Source: Pteria penguin (taxonomy: Eukaryota > Mollusca > Bivalvia > Pterioida > Pteriidae). From it: DNA of 64,000 nucleotides. Numbering within the stretch: the stretch's first letter is position 1; every line of letters starts with the position of its first letter. Shown one piece after another: positions 43,240-55,282 of this stretch. The notes under the pieces are model-generated. The model was given only the letters and a program-made list of their open reading frames with translations. It was not told where the DNA came from and made no database searches. The stretch lies in assembly GCA_035048485.1 (NCBI GenBank), contig CM068590.1, positions 16,525,798 through 16,589,797 on the forward strand, given 5' to 3'. The position numbers were made by a program, and so were the translations under genes.

Positions 43240-43670
43240 TGTGACTTGATCTCTGTTTTGCTTATATGGAATGGGTCTATTTCATTGTACGTATCCGTTT
43301 TGAGTTTTACATATTGCAGCATTCTTTTATGAGTAAAGGCAGGAGAGATTCCGAATGCATGAGGGGGTATGACTTTGGTTTTATCCTAGGCCATAATGCA
43401 TTTTTTCAGTAATTTTTTACAAATCCTGTTATAAATATGTTGAAATCCACATTTGAATTCAATGAAGAAGTATACATACATTATATATATTTCATTATTT
43501 TCTCATTTAAGATAATAATCATGGTAAAATAAAAGATTAAAAAATAAGATTTTACTTAGAAATTGAAGATAAATCCCGAGGAGTATACCTCATAACAAAT
43601 CACGAATCTGGATCATCTAAGCGTTTGTGAAAATTCCCCATTTTGAAAATGAAGGCATACATGTACGAAA
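43240..43670. repeat. Dispersed repeat of unknown class (pair with 26885-27235)
   Basis: 'gggtatgactttggttttat', 'aagataaatcccgaggagta' and 'atctggatca' occur in the same order as in the 26.9-kb copy. It begins shortly after the Crypton-like remnant and might be part of that element. Confidence 0.55.
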
Positions 43671-44282
43671 CTCTTACATAGAGGTAGCTTTTATGTGTAA
43701 ATAGGTAAGCCATTTGCTTTCTCATAGAACTGGAGATAAATATGTCGGAAATTCATAACAGCAGAGGTGAAACTGGATGAAGCGGTAGGTAAACTTTCAG
43801 ATTACAAATTATTTATTTGTGAATTATTTTTCTGGAAATTTGCCACGAAACAAGAAAGTGGAGTAAATTCATCTCTTGATGAGTCAATTTTGACTCTACT
43901 TTCACTTTAGCAATATGTTGACGGTATGCTGATGCAACAAAACAGACATCTATGCAGGATATCATTCTGGAGCTGAGAGCATGTAGACGTTGAATGTATA
44001 TAAAAGAACTCACATAGATATTGCATACACTGACGAGATGACGTCACATTTACATGTAGTCACATGTATGGTGGCCCAGTCGGGCTACTGACGAGTGTAA
44101 GCATGTAATATAAACTTAAAGCTGTATACCCTATGTTCGCTAGAACAGGGCATATTATAGTTAAATTTATTGTAAATTGTTTTGATTATATACATAAGCC
44201 TAAAACATATTTAAAAAGGACCCTTGCAAATGTTGTGATCAAATTCGTCGTATTAAGTGAGATATGGTGGTCTAAAATGCGA

Positions 44283-44309
44283 TGTTTGTAAACAGAATGT
44301 TTACAAACA
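44283..44309. repeat. 27-bp palindrome with forkhead-like half sites
   Basis: TGTTTGTAAACA and TGTTTACAAACA are exact inverse copies around GAA. TGTTTAC and GTAAACA are forkhead-factor core words, but palindromes also arise by chance in AT-rich DNA. Confidence 0.6.
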
Positions 44310-44781
44310 ACTTATCACGTGATCTAATTCGGAAACCGCATCGATTTGTCTATTTGGTTTTGGTCAGTTATGCATTTGGAAGTTGAATGTAGTCTCATTT
44401 AATTAAAAAAAGATGTGCAAAAGTTGTTCTCTTATTTGGATTAAATATCGTTATAATGAAATCTTTCAAATTCGATCTCCATACCGTGATGCCCAATTTA
44501 TTTGATATAGGTTTTGACATTTCTGAAACGACTGAAACTGACATGCAAATAAAAAGTATTTTCGGTAAGGGGGTGTATTAATAAAAATTTAGATATAATT
44601 ACTATAATTTCCAAGCTATCAGTCAGAGTCATGTCAGCGTTGTGATATTATATGGAACAAATATATATAAATGTATATAAATGTAAGTCTAAACTGTATC
44701 AAAACTACAAATTTTCGTCGATCTCGCCTTTTCTAGTGGTTGACAGAAATTTACAAAATGTGTATTTACAAAATGTGAACC

Positions 44782-45066
44782 TCGTCCCCTCTGACTGTTA
44801 GTCGGGACTCCTACAGATCTAGGATCTTAGCTCGCTTTCAGACTGGCAGAGCACAGTTTATCATGTTGATGTCGCATATATTTTTATACCATTATGTGTT
44901 TTACCTAACGTGTTTATATTTTTATGACCTCTCAACATGCGATACCTGTTGACCCTTGTTCTTTACATGGAGGATTATTTATAAATATATTATTTATATT
45001 CATGTATTGTATAGCTCCATGGTGACTTCTGCCACATAAGTGAGCCAGTAACTCCTCTTTTTTCTT
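44782..45066 (+). mobile_element. Dispersed retroelement 3' region, internally deleted
   Basis: It begins with 'cctcgtcccctctgactgtt', has 'acccttgttctttacatgga', then jumps to the tail ('gtgacttctgccacataagt' to 'ctcctcttttttctt'). The 'taaaccggttaaccac' block is deleted. Confidence 0.7.
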
Positions 45067-45149
45067 GCAATTTCTCAACCACTAGATAAAGGCCAGGTGG
45101 TCCAAAATTTGTGGAGAAAAATATTTTTCTTGTTATGTGCCATCTATGT

Positions 45150-45215
45150 TTAAGAGGTTAGTTACCTCTTGCTTCCATATAGCGATATAACTCAAAATTG
45201 CTGAATAAACCTAAA
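45150..45215 (+). mobile_element. SINE family B body fragment
   Basis: 'gttacctcttgcttccatat' and 'agcgatataactcaaaattg' match the body of the SINE at 52795. Confidence 0.5.
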
Positions 45216-45616
45216 GACTTATAATGGGTAAAACGATAAGATACAGAGCACAGGAAGATGCTTTTTGAGTAAATATATATATATATGTATTTAAGATTTC
45301 ATGCGAGAAGAGACAATCATTTTCTGTGTAATATCAAGTTGTTTTTCCTACTCCATCGCAATTAATCGGTAATGCTAAGTAGTTAGTTGGCAAACATATC
45401 TTTTTAATTTGTTTCGTTCCTTTGATGTCGTATTTCCAGAAACCAAGTCTTAGTTTAGGAAACATGGATGATATCTAGCTGGGTTGTCAATAATCAATGA
45501 CAATTACCATTGCAACCTTGTGGGCACTTTCATCCTCTATAAAGAGCAAAATAAAAACAATTACAAGACAATGGATTTACCTTATAGTATCTAAGGACAT
45601 CATTTGTCTAGTATTC

Positions 45617-45960
45617 CAATCAATCACTGAAGAGACATAATTTGTCGAAATGCGCATCTGGTGCACAAAATGAAAAGATATATATATATATTCTATACTT
45701 ATTTTAATTGCTTCTGTATTGACATAAAATATATACATAAAATTCTCGGTCATGAAATTTTGTAAATCACTCTAAAACTTGGGATTATCTCCCTCGTGCA
45801 TAGTTCTGTCCTTAAATGAATTCTTTGGTTCACCTTTTCGGCCATTTTGGTTTTAGCTCTTTAAATATTTATTTATTGTTAGAATTCCAAGCATTTGAGC
45901 ATCACTGCATGAGACATAAGTTGTACAATTGCGCATCTGGTACACAAAATTATAAGATAT
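45617..45960 (+). repeat. Hammerhead-like repeat, two cores around a shortened unit (278 bp)
   Basis: The core at 45627-45666 keeps CTGAAGA, GACA/TGTC, GAAA and TGCGC/GTGCA. A second, damaged core follows at 45905-45945 (CTGCATGAGACATAAG, TGTACAATTGCGC). The unit between lacks the 'actaggccggtgtcactgct' part, giving a period of 278 instead of 350. Confidence 0.68.
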
Positions 45961-46864
45961 ATACATGCATGTTTTAATGTTTTCTATATGACTTCATTGT
46001 GCGCGATATTTACCTCACGATTTTCACCATATAAAATGCTTTACCTAAGAGATTTTTAAAAGATGTGTTTTTATTTTGTAAATAGATTCTGATTTTTTTT
46101 TATGTTATTTTATTTTATTTTTATATATCTTTCTCTTTCTATAAAGCCTTGCAACTGAACTGCTGATATTTAATGCATTAAATTATTGTTGGAATGTATC
46201 AAGTCAGAGTTTTGTTTCTTTTTTAACAAAAGAATAAATAATAAGAAATGACAGTAATAATTCATGACGGTATAAAAGTAAAATCGATTTACAAACTTTT
46301 TATAATCAGCTTAATCCGGATTGGAAGTATACACTTTGTAAATCGGTCTTACTTCTATGCCTCCATAAAAAATAAATTATCAATGTTATTACTTTTGCTA
46401 TTTAAAATGTTATGATACCGAGCGGTGGTCAATGACGAACACGCCTTCTTCCAGACAAAATAAAGATATTGGATATATGGGGCCCCTGGAAGAAATACTG
46501 GTGGGATCAGATGTCATGGAGGAGTAAGCATCCCCTGCTGACCGATCACATCCGCCGCGATACTATACGATTATTTGGGCTAGTATAACTCGTAGTCATA
46601 TAATGTAACAGCAATGCCGTAATCACAATCTAAAGATTCATGATAAATTCATGATAAAAATGTGGAATATTGCGTTAGCAAAGTGCTTATAATTTAACAA
46701 CACCACAATCAAACGAGGAAATCAAAGTGTCAGACAGTGATTTCTGATAAGAGAGAAAAAATGTCGTTAGTAACCGTAAAATCTGCGAAATGTAAATTCG
46801 TGATATTAATTCCATCCAGTAGCTTGTCTCTATAAAGAACCATAATCTGAAGAAGCTCTTGAAT

Positions 46865-46972
46865 ATTAGGGTTTTTTCTTTTTCTTTTATGCTTTGTTTT
46901 GTTTGTTTGGGGGGGGGTGGTTGTGTGTGTGTGTGCTTTTTGTTTGTTTGGGTTTTTTTTGGGGGGGGGGGT
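46865..46972. repeat. G-run/T-run/GT simple sequence
   Basis: Runs of nine and eleven Gs separated by (GT)n and T-rich DNA; G-quadruplex formation is possible on the plus strand. Confidence 0.8.
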
Positions 46973-47131
46973 AAATGAACTAAACTGAACTATTGTGTAT
47001 TTTATATTAATGAAGTGGATCATTATTTTCTTATAGTAATTGGGAATGTGTTACATTTACACAAGTAATTGTTAAATTGTTGCATGACCAAAGCAGCAAG
47101 TCGCGCCCTTATTTTGATAATATGCCCATAA

Positions 47132-47527
47132 TTACTTAAGATAAGTATACTTGCAATTTTGCAATAAATAGAATGACCGACACGATTCCGTGCATTTCTG
47201 CATCAAATAGAGCAAATATAAAGCATATATGAACATTAAGCAAACGATCGGCAATACAAACTTACCCCAGATCTGTCGTTTGAAGACTCTACACACATTT
47301 CTCCAACCTGTGTCAAATTTGCCGGTTTGTTTATATATAATCTGAATCATCCACACGTTTAATTGCATCTCGTGGACAGACTCAAACGTGTGGATGAGGA
47401 AAACAAGCCTGCAAATTTGAGACATGTTGGGGAAAAAAATAAAAACAAAAAACATAAAAAACCAGCTTGTTGAATCCCCGGCACAATATATTAATAACCT
47501 CTTCCTGAATATCTTGTTTATTGTCAA
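47132..47527 (-). other. 131-residue ORF of unknown nature
   Basis: The ORF has hydrophobic stretches (LPIVCLMFIYALYLLYLM) and a basic FKRQIWGKF. No family recognised. The 13-bp hairpin at 47348-47396 lies inside it. Length and composition are compatible with chance in AT-rich DNA, so I do not call it a gene. Confidence 0.2.
47348..47396. repeat. Perfect 13-bp hairpin
   Basis: catccacacgttt (47348-47360) and aaacgtgtggatg (47384-47396) pair perfectly around a 23-base loop. Confidence 0.85.
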
Positions 47528-48991
47528 CCTTAATTGACATATATTCTCTTATTGTCCTTTTCAACCAATAAGCGCGACAGTTATGTCCAAAACAAGTCTA
47601 GATATCATCAATGATTTAGTGTGCTTTGTAATTACGTAGCAGATGTGCGGTAGATCTTGTTATTCAATTACCTAGAAGGAAACAAGATATTAAGCTGTAT
47701 ACCAAAACAGTCTCGAAGGAAATGCCAGACTTTTGATTGCGGATGGACGCTGGAGAGTTATTAGTATTTATTCGCCATCCACATGAATTAAAATACATTT
47801 TTGGGGGTAGAAGGGCAAGGAGGGGAGGAGGAGTATAATTATGGAAAGCTTCGTGATTATGTGATGATAACTCGTCACAATCTTATAAATCTGTTACAAA
47901 CGATAATTTATCTAATAGTTATTGGCGTTTTGTAAGCTTAGAAATGTTAATAAAGACGATGTCGTACTTACTACCAGGAATATCATTTAATCGTAAAAAA
48001 CCCCCCCCAAAAACAAAAAAACCATATGATACATACCATCATATTTTAAAAATGTAATCACGCTGTGCATTTCTTAAAGAGTTACTGCATCCAACATGTT
48101 AATTTTAACCCTTACTTCAGCCTCCTTTATTTTATAATTCGACGTGTTTTGCGCTACATCTAGCTTCAATGGTATATATTGTCATTTTTGTTTTAATATT
48201 TCTTTCTTTCTTTCGTTCTTTTTTCTGTTTTTTTTTTTCTTTCCTTATTATTATTTTGAAAAGCCGTGAGGCCAAAATTGCTGGCAATCTCTAATTCAAA
48301 TCCGGGTACCTTCAATCGTAAATCGTGTCTTGTTTTTAACAAAAACCAAAAAAAAAAAAAAAAAAAAAAACGAAGGAAGGCCAAATTTGCAAGGAATCTC
48401 GATTTAAAAACTAATTTCAAATTTCCACTGCCATCATAGATAAGGATATAGAGTTACGAGCGAAAGCGGACCCCAACTTAAACATGGAAGTAAGACAACA
48501 TACTCGGGAGGATTGAGCATCTCATGCTTACCCACAACACCAGTCAGGAAAGTCCCTTAGTAAACTTATATATTGTCGAATCCGATATTGTCAAAAAGTC
48601 AATGACAGTAAATATAAATGATCATGTCCCAAATTTTTTGTTACGTCTAGAATAAGGGGTCTCAAACAAAAAAATCTTTATACGGAGTAGGCTATTTCTC
48701 CGTGTCAATTTTAGACGATCCCTTACACATTCTTCGTGGCAGGAAACTGAGCGCTAAGCATATTGTTTTGATATTACAAATGCATTTTGAAGAAACTGTG
48801 ACTTAATTTCATTTCTTGTAACCCGGAAAAATAAATAAATAAGTCAATAAAAACGAGAAACACAAAACAAACAATAAATGTCAGAATATATATATATATA
48901 TATGTGCATCATATGTGAAATTCTACAAATTATGTCTTTTCATTTATGTTCAAGGTCGAAAGGTAAGCATAAGAAACAGAAGAAAATGAAG

Positions 48992-49302
48992 CTTGGATCA
49001 GATACCACGGAGAAGTTCAAGGAAGGGAAATACTTGGATCAGATACCATGAAGTTCAAGGAAGGGAAATACTTGGATCAGATACCATGAAGTTCAAGAAA
49101 GGGAAATGTTTGGATCAGATACCATGGAGTTCAAAAAAGGGAAATACTTGGATCAGATACCATGGAGCTCAAGAAAGGGAAATACTTAAATCAGATACCA
49201 TGAAGTTCAAGAAAGGGAAACACTTGGATCAGATAACATGAAGAAGTTCAAGAAAGGGAAAAACTTGGATCAGACACCATGGAGTTCAAGAAAGGGAAAA
49301 GG
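48992..49302. repeat. 38-bp minisatellite, eight copies
   Basis: Units 'cttggatcagataccatgaa' plus 'gttcaagaaagggaaata', 38 bp (41 in the two copies with 'gaagaag'). Variation between copies is low. The ORF over it repeats IRYHE, SDTMKFKKGK and DQIPW because each unit shifts frame. Confidence 0.92.
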
Positions 49303-49429
49303 ATATTTGACTCCGCTGTCGCTACGGATATGCATAGCAAACAAGAATTAGCACATCAAAAGTCATCTAAAAATGTTTCAATTGCAGTGCAGTCATGGTA
49401 TCGATCATTTAAAGGAAGAAAGAAAAGTT

Positions 49430-49740
49430 ACTGACTCAGCCTAATGACGGGTCGTCACGAAGATATACAGTATGTGTTGTCATAATATGTGAAAAAAAGT
49501 ACGTAAGTACATCACAAAACTGTTCGATTACAGTGCAATTACGATACCGACAGTCATTTAATATGACAATAGCCAATCAACCGGTGTGGTTAACCGGTTT
49601 ACGGGCCCACCTTCACACTTACCGTAACCACAGAATAAACAAAGGGCACACATTTAAAAAAGAAAATCCACAATATAGAGATCAATGGTCAAAACGTTTC
49701 TCAAGTTGAGATGTGATAAAAATATATAAACACGTATGGT
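49430..49740 (-). mobile_element. Dispersed retroelement 3' region
   Basis: Reverse-strand copy: 'ggtgtggttaaccggtttac', 'gggcccaccttcacacttac', 'acaatatagagatcaatggt'. A second short piece ('gttaaccggcttacgggccc') follows at 49788-49812. Confidence 0.7.
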
Positions 49741-50496
49741 AATGCAAAAAACCTCAGAAGCATCAACATCACTCACTTAGCGCCGTTAACCGGCTTACGG
49801 GCCCACCTTTCCATTTTATTTATACTTTTTATTTATAAAACTTTTAATATATAAAACAATGATCAGATTACAGCTGAAAAAACATTGTTGAGATAAAGAT
49901 TAGAGATAAAATTAACACTAAGACCTCGCCGTAGACTAATTTTGATATCGGGAACATGACAACAGTACATTAATCTTTGATCCATAAATCATATACATGT
50001 ATGCCTAAGACAAAGTCAAACCCCCGGGGTCTTTGTTTTTTAATATATCTACCTAAAACCCTCCATACAACTAATGGATCAAATACAATAATAAAACATA
50101 ATTAAACAGTGTTCTTTTTATGTGTCGGGTGTTATTAAAAGAGACACAATTTTCGTTATAAAATGATCAGAGATTCATTCTCCGCAATTAATAACGGATT
50201 TAATATCACGGTTCTTTGTTCTGACTACTACATTCTACTACATTAATGCTGCACCAATCATCCTCGAGTTCTTAAAACGGAATTTTTTTCAGTCGGTTAG
50301 GTGATTTGCTGTTTAGCCAGATCTCCAGTGTTCGACTCTCGCTGGTGAATTCATTCGAGGATCCAGATGTTTTGTCGAGAGATGGTCCGTCCCCAATAAA
50401 TTTGGGATGGGGCCCTTCCATGTTTTCATGTGTAGAGTTATTTATTTTACAAAAACATACAAGTGAATAATTTTCGCCGAATCTCAGGGTGGGAAG

Positions 50497-50727
50497 CCGG
50501 TCTGGCCTGGTGGATAAGGTGCTATGCTCGTGACCAAGAGGGCACGAGTTCGACTCCCGCCCTAGGCACACCATTGTTCTGTCTTTCGGACGAGAAAGTA
50601 GGAGCCGAGGTCCCGTGTCACGGTAGGCGTGGCACGTAAACGATCCCTCACTGCTTCGGATTGGTCTGTTGCAAAGGTCTAAATTTCTATGCAATGCAAC
50701 AGGTAGATGCCGTCACTATATACGCCT
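50497..50727 (+). mobile_element. SINE, family A (A1), tail missing, followed by CA/TA repeat
   Basis: Head TGGCCTGGTGGATAAGGTGC, B box AGTTCGACTCC; the body is complete to 'gccgtcactatatacg', then it breaks off. (CA)n(TA)n follows at 50757-50837. Confidence 0.88.
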
Positions 50728-50754
50728 TTATTTCCTCTGCATTTCTTTTTTCTT

Positions 50755-50756
<2 letters not shown>

Positions 50757-50837
<81 letters not shown>
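50757..50837. repeat. (CA)n(TA)n microsatellite
   Basis: About 25 CA units followed by about 14 AT units. Confidence 0.97.
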
Positions 50838-50842
<5 letters not shown>

Positions 50843-51603
50843 TACCCAGTCATTAAGTTGAGAAGGTCTAAATATTGATCTTTTTGTCAAGCCCTGTATA
50901 CACAATATGGCTTGCATCATCATTAAGACTGCGGACAGAGCATCCAAATACGTATTCGCCAAAGGCTGTTATTCCTATATATGCGCGGATCAAGAGGGGT
51001 GGACCGGGGCTCTGGAGAGCACAACCCTTCAAGATACTCTGTTTTTACTTCTATTTTAATTCATGTAGCGACCGCTGATTTAGGGCTAATGTTTATATAC
51101 TTGTATAACCCTGAGTTTAGTCGAAGAAGACTTTTCTTGTGATTTTTTATTTCAATGTAAAATAAGCAATTTTCACAAACATACACATGGATGAACCCCT
51201 CTTGGAAAATTCATTGGGGTGAACGCCCTCTCGCCAAATTTTATGGGCTGCATTATAATGAGGGATAAGTTCGTCATACTTCATTATCTACGTTAACAAA
51301 CCAATTTATCATTACGTACAATAAACCGCCATACTCTGTCGTGCAAAACCTCGAGGGATATACTCTTTCCATAAACCAATTACATATATATATATACATG
51401 TATATATAGTAATTACTTCCACGCAGGCTTATTATGTATAATGATATAAACTTGTTATACGATGACAATCACATTATTGGAAATGACTTCCCTATTTACA
51501 TGCATGTAGAGCCTGCGTAAATCAATCGAACAGATGCTTGGCTCGTAACCGAAATATCAAGAATTTCAGTCTCAGTTGGCGCGTTGTCTTTTCTTTAAAA
51601 TAC

Positions 51604-51765
51604 ACGAGGAAGAAAACCCGAGGCCCCGTGTCACGGTGGACGTGGCATACAAAGGATACTTCGTATAGATCCTTTATATAGATCTAATTTTTTGTGCATT
51701 GCGTCAGACAGGTGCCGTCATCATTTAAGGGAAATAGTCTTGGTTTGACACAAAACTAGAATCAA
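51604..51765 (+). mobile_element. SINE body fragment, head missing
   Basis: 'cgaggccccgtgtcacggtg' and 'gcgtcagacaggtgccgtca' match family A; the tRNA-like head is absent and the 3' end is diverged. Confidence 0.65.
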
Positions 51766-51874
51766 ACAAAGTTCATTAAGAGCTTTTGCTTTTGTGTGAT
51801 AGAGACTATTTTTTAAAATGTTAATATTTGTGTGTTCGATTTTACTTATGTATTGTACGACAAACCAACTAGCG

Positions 51875-52212
51875 CAATCCTTCAAGGAAGCCGGCTTGGC
51901 CTAGTGGTATCGCGTCGGACTCCTGGTCGGGAGGCCGGGGTTCGAGTCCCGCTCTGGTCATGCCGGTGTCATGTCTTTCGGATGAGACAGTAAAAACCGA
52001 GGCCCTGTGTCGTGATATGCATGGCAGGTTAAAGATCCCTCACGGCTTCGGATGGGTCCGTTGCAAAGGTCAAAATTTGTATGCCCCGCATCAGGCAGAT
52101 GCCGTCACCATATACGTGAAATATTCGTGGTGTGACGTAAGGACTTATGTACATATAAGCCCTTGTGTGACGTAAACAAAAATCAATCAATCAATCAATC
52201 AATCCTTCAAGG
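51875..52212 (+). mobile_element. SINE, family A (A2), full length, with a 24-bp internal insertion
   Basis: A 13-bp duplication caatccttcaagg flanks it (51875-51887, 52200-52212). Head TGGCCTAGTGGTATCGCG, B box GGTTCGAGTCC. At 52141-52164 a near-palindromic 24-mer lies between two copies of gtgtgacgtaa. Confidence 0.94.
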
Positions 52213-52794
52213 TACTTTGTTTTCACTTCTTTCTTTAATTCATGTCGCGAACACTGATTTAGGGCTAATGTTTATATATCTACTTGTATAACGCGCTTCC
52301 TACGGCAAATCGACCTTCTGAACACATCTACCCTAGAGAATTTTAATGGTGTTTGAGAGGGGAAAAAATCAGATAGAAATAGATAATGACTAAAAGCACT
52401 GTTAGAAATTGGAGGGTTTTCTACAAATATTTTGTCATGATTGCTTTATATGCCGAGTGATTATTATGTAACAAGGTAGTTCCACAGGTAAATATAAGTT
52501 CATAAGTTTCAACACAGTGCGTTAGAATGAAATTAATATCTCATGGCTTCGAATCGTTGTTATAGGTGGCGCTTTTTGTTTCGAGCTAAGGGTGCTATTT
52601 GTTCTCATGTTGGTAATTCTACACGTGAACGCTCAGTCAATAATTTTGCTAAATTTTAATTCTAATGTAGTGATAAAATATACTTATGATATATATTAAC
52701 AGTAATTTAATATGAATGGTTCAAGCAACGAGAAGAATTACTGGACAATAAACCACAGCTAGGTAGTTGTCATTTCTATTCTAGTACATTTACA

Positions 52795-52958
52795 GGCTTG
52801 GTGTAGTGGTTAAGCGCTTGGCTTGCGGCGCCGACGATCCGGGTTCGATTCTCGGGTTGCGCCACCTTGTATAAAAGGTTGGTAACTTCCTGCTTCCATG
52901 TCGCGATATAACTGAAATATTGTTGAAAGCGACGTAAAACACCAATCAACCAACCAAT
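52795..52958 (+). mobile_element. SINE, family B, full length (~164 bp)
   Basis: A different tRNA-like head (GTGTAGTGGTTAAGCGCTTG, B box GGTTCGATTC), the body 'ctgcttccatgtcgcgatat' and the end 'gcgacgtaaaacaccaatca' plus (ACCA)n. It shares no body with family A. Confidence 0.85.
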
Positions 52959-53154
52959 GTATCTGAGGGGGAATGTATTGGAGAATAATCACTGGACGAC
53001 TTCTATGGAACATGTGGGGAGAAACCTCAAATCGTATCAGAATATAACACAATTTGACTGATGTTACAAAGTTGCATTGTTTCTGTTTATTTCAAAAACA
53101 CAATTGTATTATTTTATTAACGCATTCATTACCGGTACATGACTAAAGCTGCTA

Positions 53155-53345
53155 ATGCATGTAGGCAGATCTACAAATTTTTGAAAGGGGGTTCGCAGAA
53201 CAACCCCCACCCCCACCCCCCAATGACTAATGTTGTGCATTAATTGGATAAGAAAGAGAGATTTTATACTTGAAAATGACCTTTTTAGTGAAATTTTCCG
53301 ACCAAATGGAGGGTGTTTAAAACCCCCTTGCAACCCCCCTTTATA
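53155..53345. other. C/G-run intergenic stretch, no gene
   Basis: Contains 'gggggttcgcagaacaaccc' and several C runs. ORFs on both strands look incidental. Confidence 0.4.
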
Positions 53346-54476
53346 TACGCCAATACTGCAGTTCCTGTATTCGCAGAAGGACACCATATGTTTTGAGGAA
53401 ATCTTTTTGCTGTGAACTGGTAACAATATTGAAAGTAGGAATAATAATTAGATATAATAGAATGGAGATGCTTCTGATACAATGGCAGTACATCACATTT
53501 ACAGTATGGTGATACCACGAGTAACGGGTCCCGTGTGATTTGTTCAAACAAAGTAACAAAACATAGGATCCCACGACTCCTAGCTAATACTTACAAACCT
53601 TATTGATGTTTTATCTCTGATAAAATTCACTTTTATATGTCGTAGACGGCGAAAGAATTTAAAGGTAACGCTTTGTAACACTAAGCAAAAAGCGGTAGCC
53701 TGTAAAAACAAATGTATAAATAATAGCCAAAGAGCGATAACTCTTAAAAGTCACGCTACATGTCGGCAGTGAAAATCATACGAATCTAAATTTAAATTCC
53801 AATAAAGGGAGAGTTTTAAATGTATATTCAAGTTTTAAATAAAGTATTTGACGATGCTTTGAAAACTTTGAATAGCAGCCTTCTTAATGATCTCTAACCA
53901 TAGAAGCGCTATACAATTTAAGCAATATAGATCTACATGTGTACGTATAGCCCGTGGTACGAGGTGACTTTTGTGTGCTATAGTGAAATGTAAATTTTAC
54001 GAGCTGAAAGTAAACATGGTATACTTATTACCTGGATATACAGTTTGTTTGAAGGATCATATTCAGTCTAGGTAGGTACTTGTTTCAGAAAAACTACGTT
54101 TTGATATGATATTTTACGATGTAAAGTGAAACTACTTTCATACTGTGGTTTGAAGAATGTTTAATATGTTATAACGTTTGAATGAAGTAGATGCTTGTCA
54201 TAATTAGGACATTCGCGAAATAGACTTTCATCCAATCCCTCGGGGGACAGGGACAATACGATGTAAACAAAAAATCCAAGTTGTTACAAAGAGAAAAAGA
54301 AAAAGAAGCGGGGTGGGGGTTTACCTTTTTTTCAAACTAGATTCATGGAACATACAAGTTATAGTAATTGCAAAGTTATCATCGATGTCGGAAAGAGATA
54401 TAACGTGTAAGGAATTTAACGAAGGAATCGAATCAGGAAAAAAACCTACTTCATAACATTTTATCTATCTTGGTCT

Positions 54477-55095
54477 GAGGACCCAGGTTAGATTCGTGCC
54501 GTTGGCTCAGACTTTCCTAAGGTGATTTATCATCCTCTGCCTCCTCTGTCCTTCGGATGAAACAGTATAAAGCGAGGCCCTCTGTCACAGTATAAACCGA
54601 GGCCACGCATCACTCCGTAAACCGATTCCCAGTATCACGGTATAAACCGAGGTCCATATCGCTGTATAAACCGAGGCCCTGTGTCACGGTATAACCGAGG
54701 TCCATATCGCAGTATAAACCGGGGCCCAGTGTCGCGGTATAAACTGAGGTCCATATCGCAGTATAAACCGAGGCCCAGTGTCACGGTATACACTGGGGTC
54801 CCGTATCACGGTATAAACCGAGACCCAGTGTCACGGTATACACTGGGGGTCCGTATCACGGTATAAACCGAAGCCCAGTGTCACGGTATACACTGGTGGC
54901 CCGTATCACGGTATAAACCGAGGCCCCGTGTCACATCACACCATGCTTCGGATGGGACAATATACATGGGACCCCATGTCACAGTATACGTTGTCGCGTC
55001 AAATGCTTCGGGTGAGTCCGAAGCAAGGGCCAAAGTGATGAAGCGATGCACCGGCCATGAAGGTGTCGACTCTGTGTAATTACATCAGTGTTGGA
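54477..55095 (+). mobile_element. SINE-derived locus with internal minisatellite expansion
   Basis: It starts with a diverged SINE-like head and 'tccttcggatgaaacagtat'. At 54560-54930 the family A segment 'ggtataaaccgaggcccagt' plus 'gtcac' has multiplied to roughly 15 units of about 25 bp, alternating 'gtccatatcgc' and 'cccagtgtcac' versions. It then resumes with 'tgcttcgggtgagtccgaag' and 'gatgcaccggccatgaaggt'. Confidence 0.75.
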
Positions 55096-55282
55096 GAGGA
55101 TTAAAACAAGAACAGCAAAACAAAACTAGTTTGTTGTAATATGATGTAAAATCTGCCATTTATCGACTTTTCTTATTCTTTTACCTCGAAATCTTATGAC
55201 TACTCGTCCCCTTTTCTGGTTTTCTCAAATCACAAATCTGTAAGATACTTGCAGTTTCTGTACTTTTTCTGTAGAAAGAAAT

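Noticed and set aside
50272..50694. 140-residue minus-strand ORF
   Set aside because: Most of it is the reverse of a family A SINE; the rest is unsupported.
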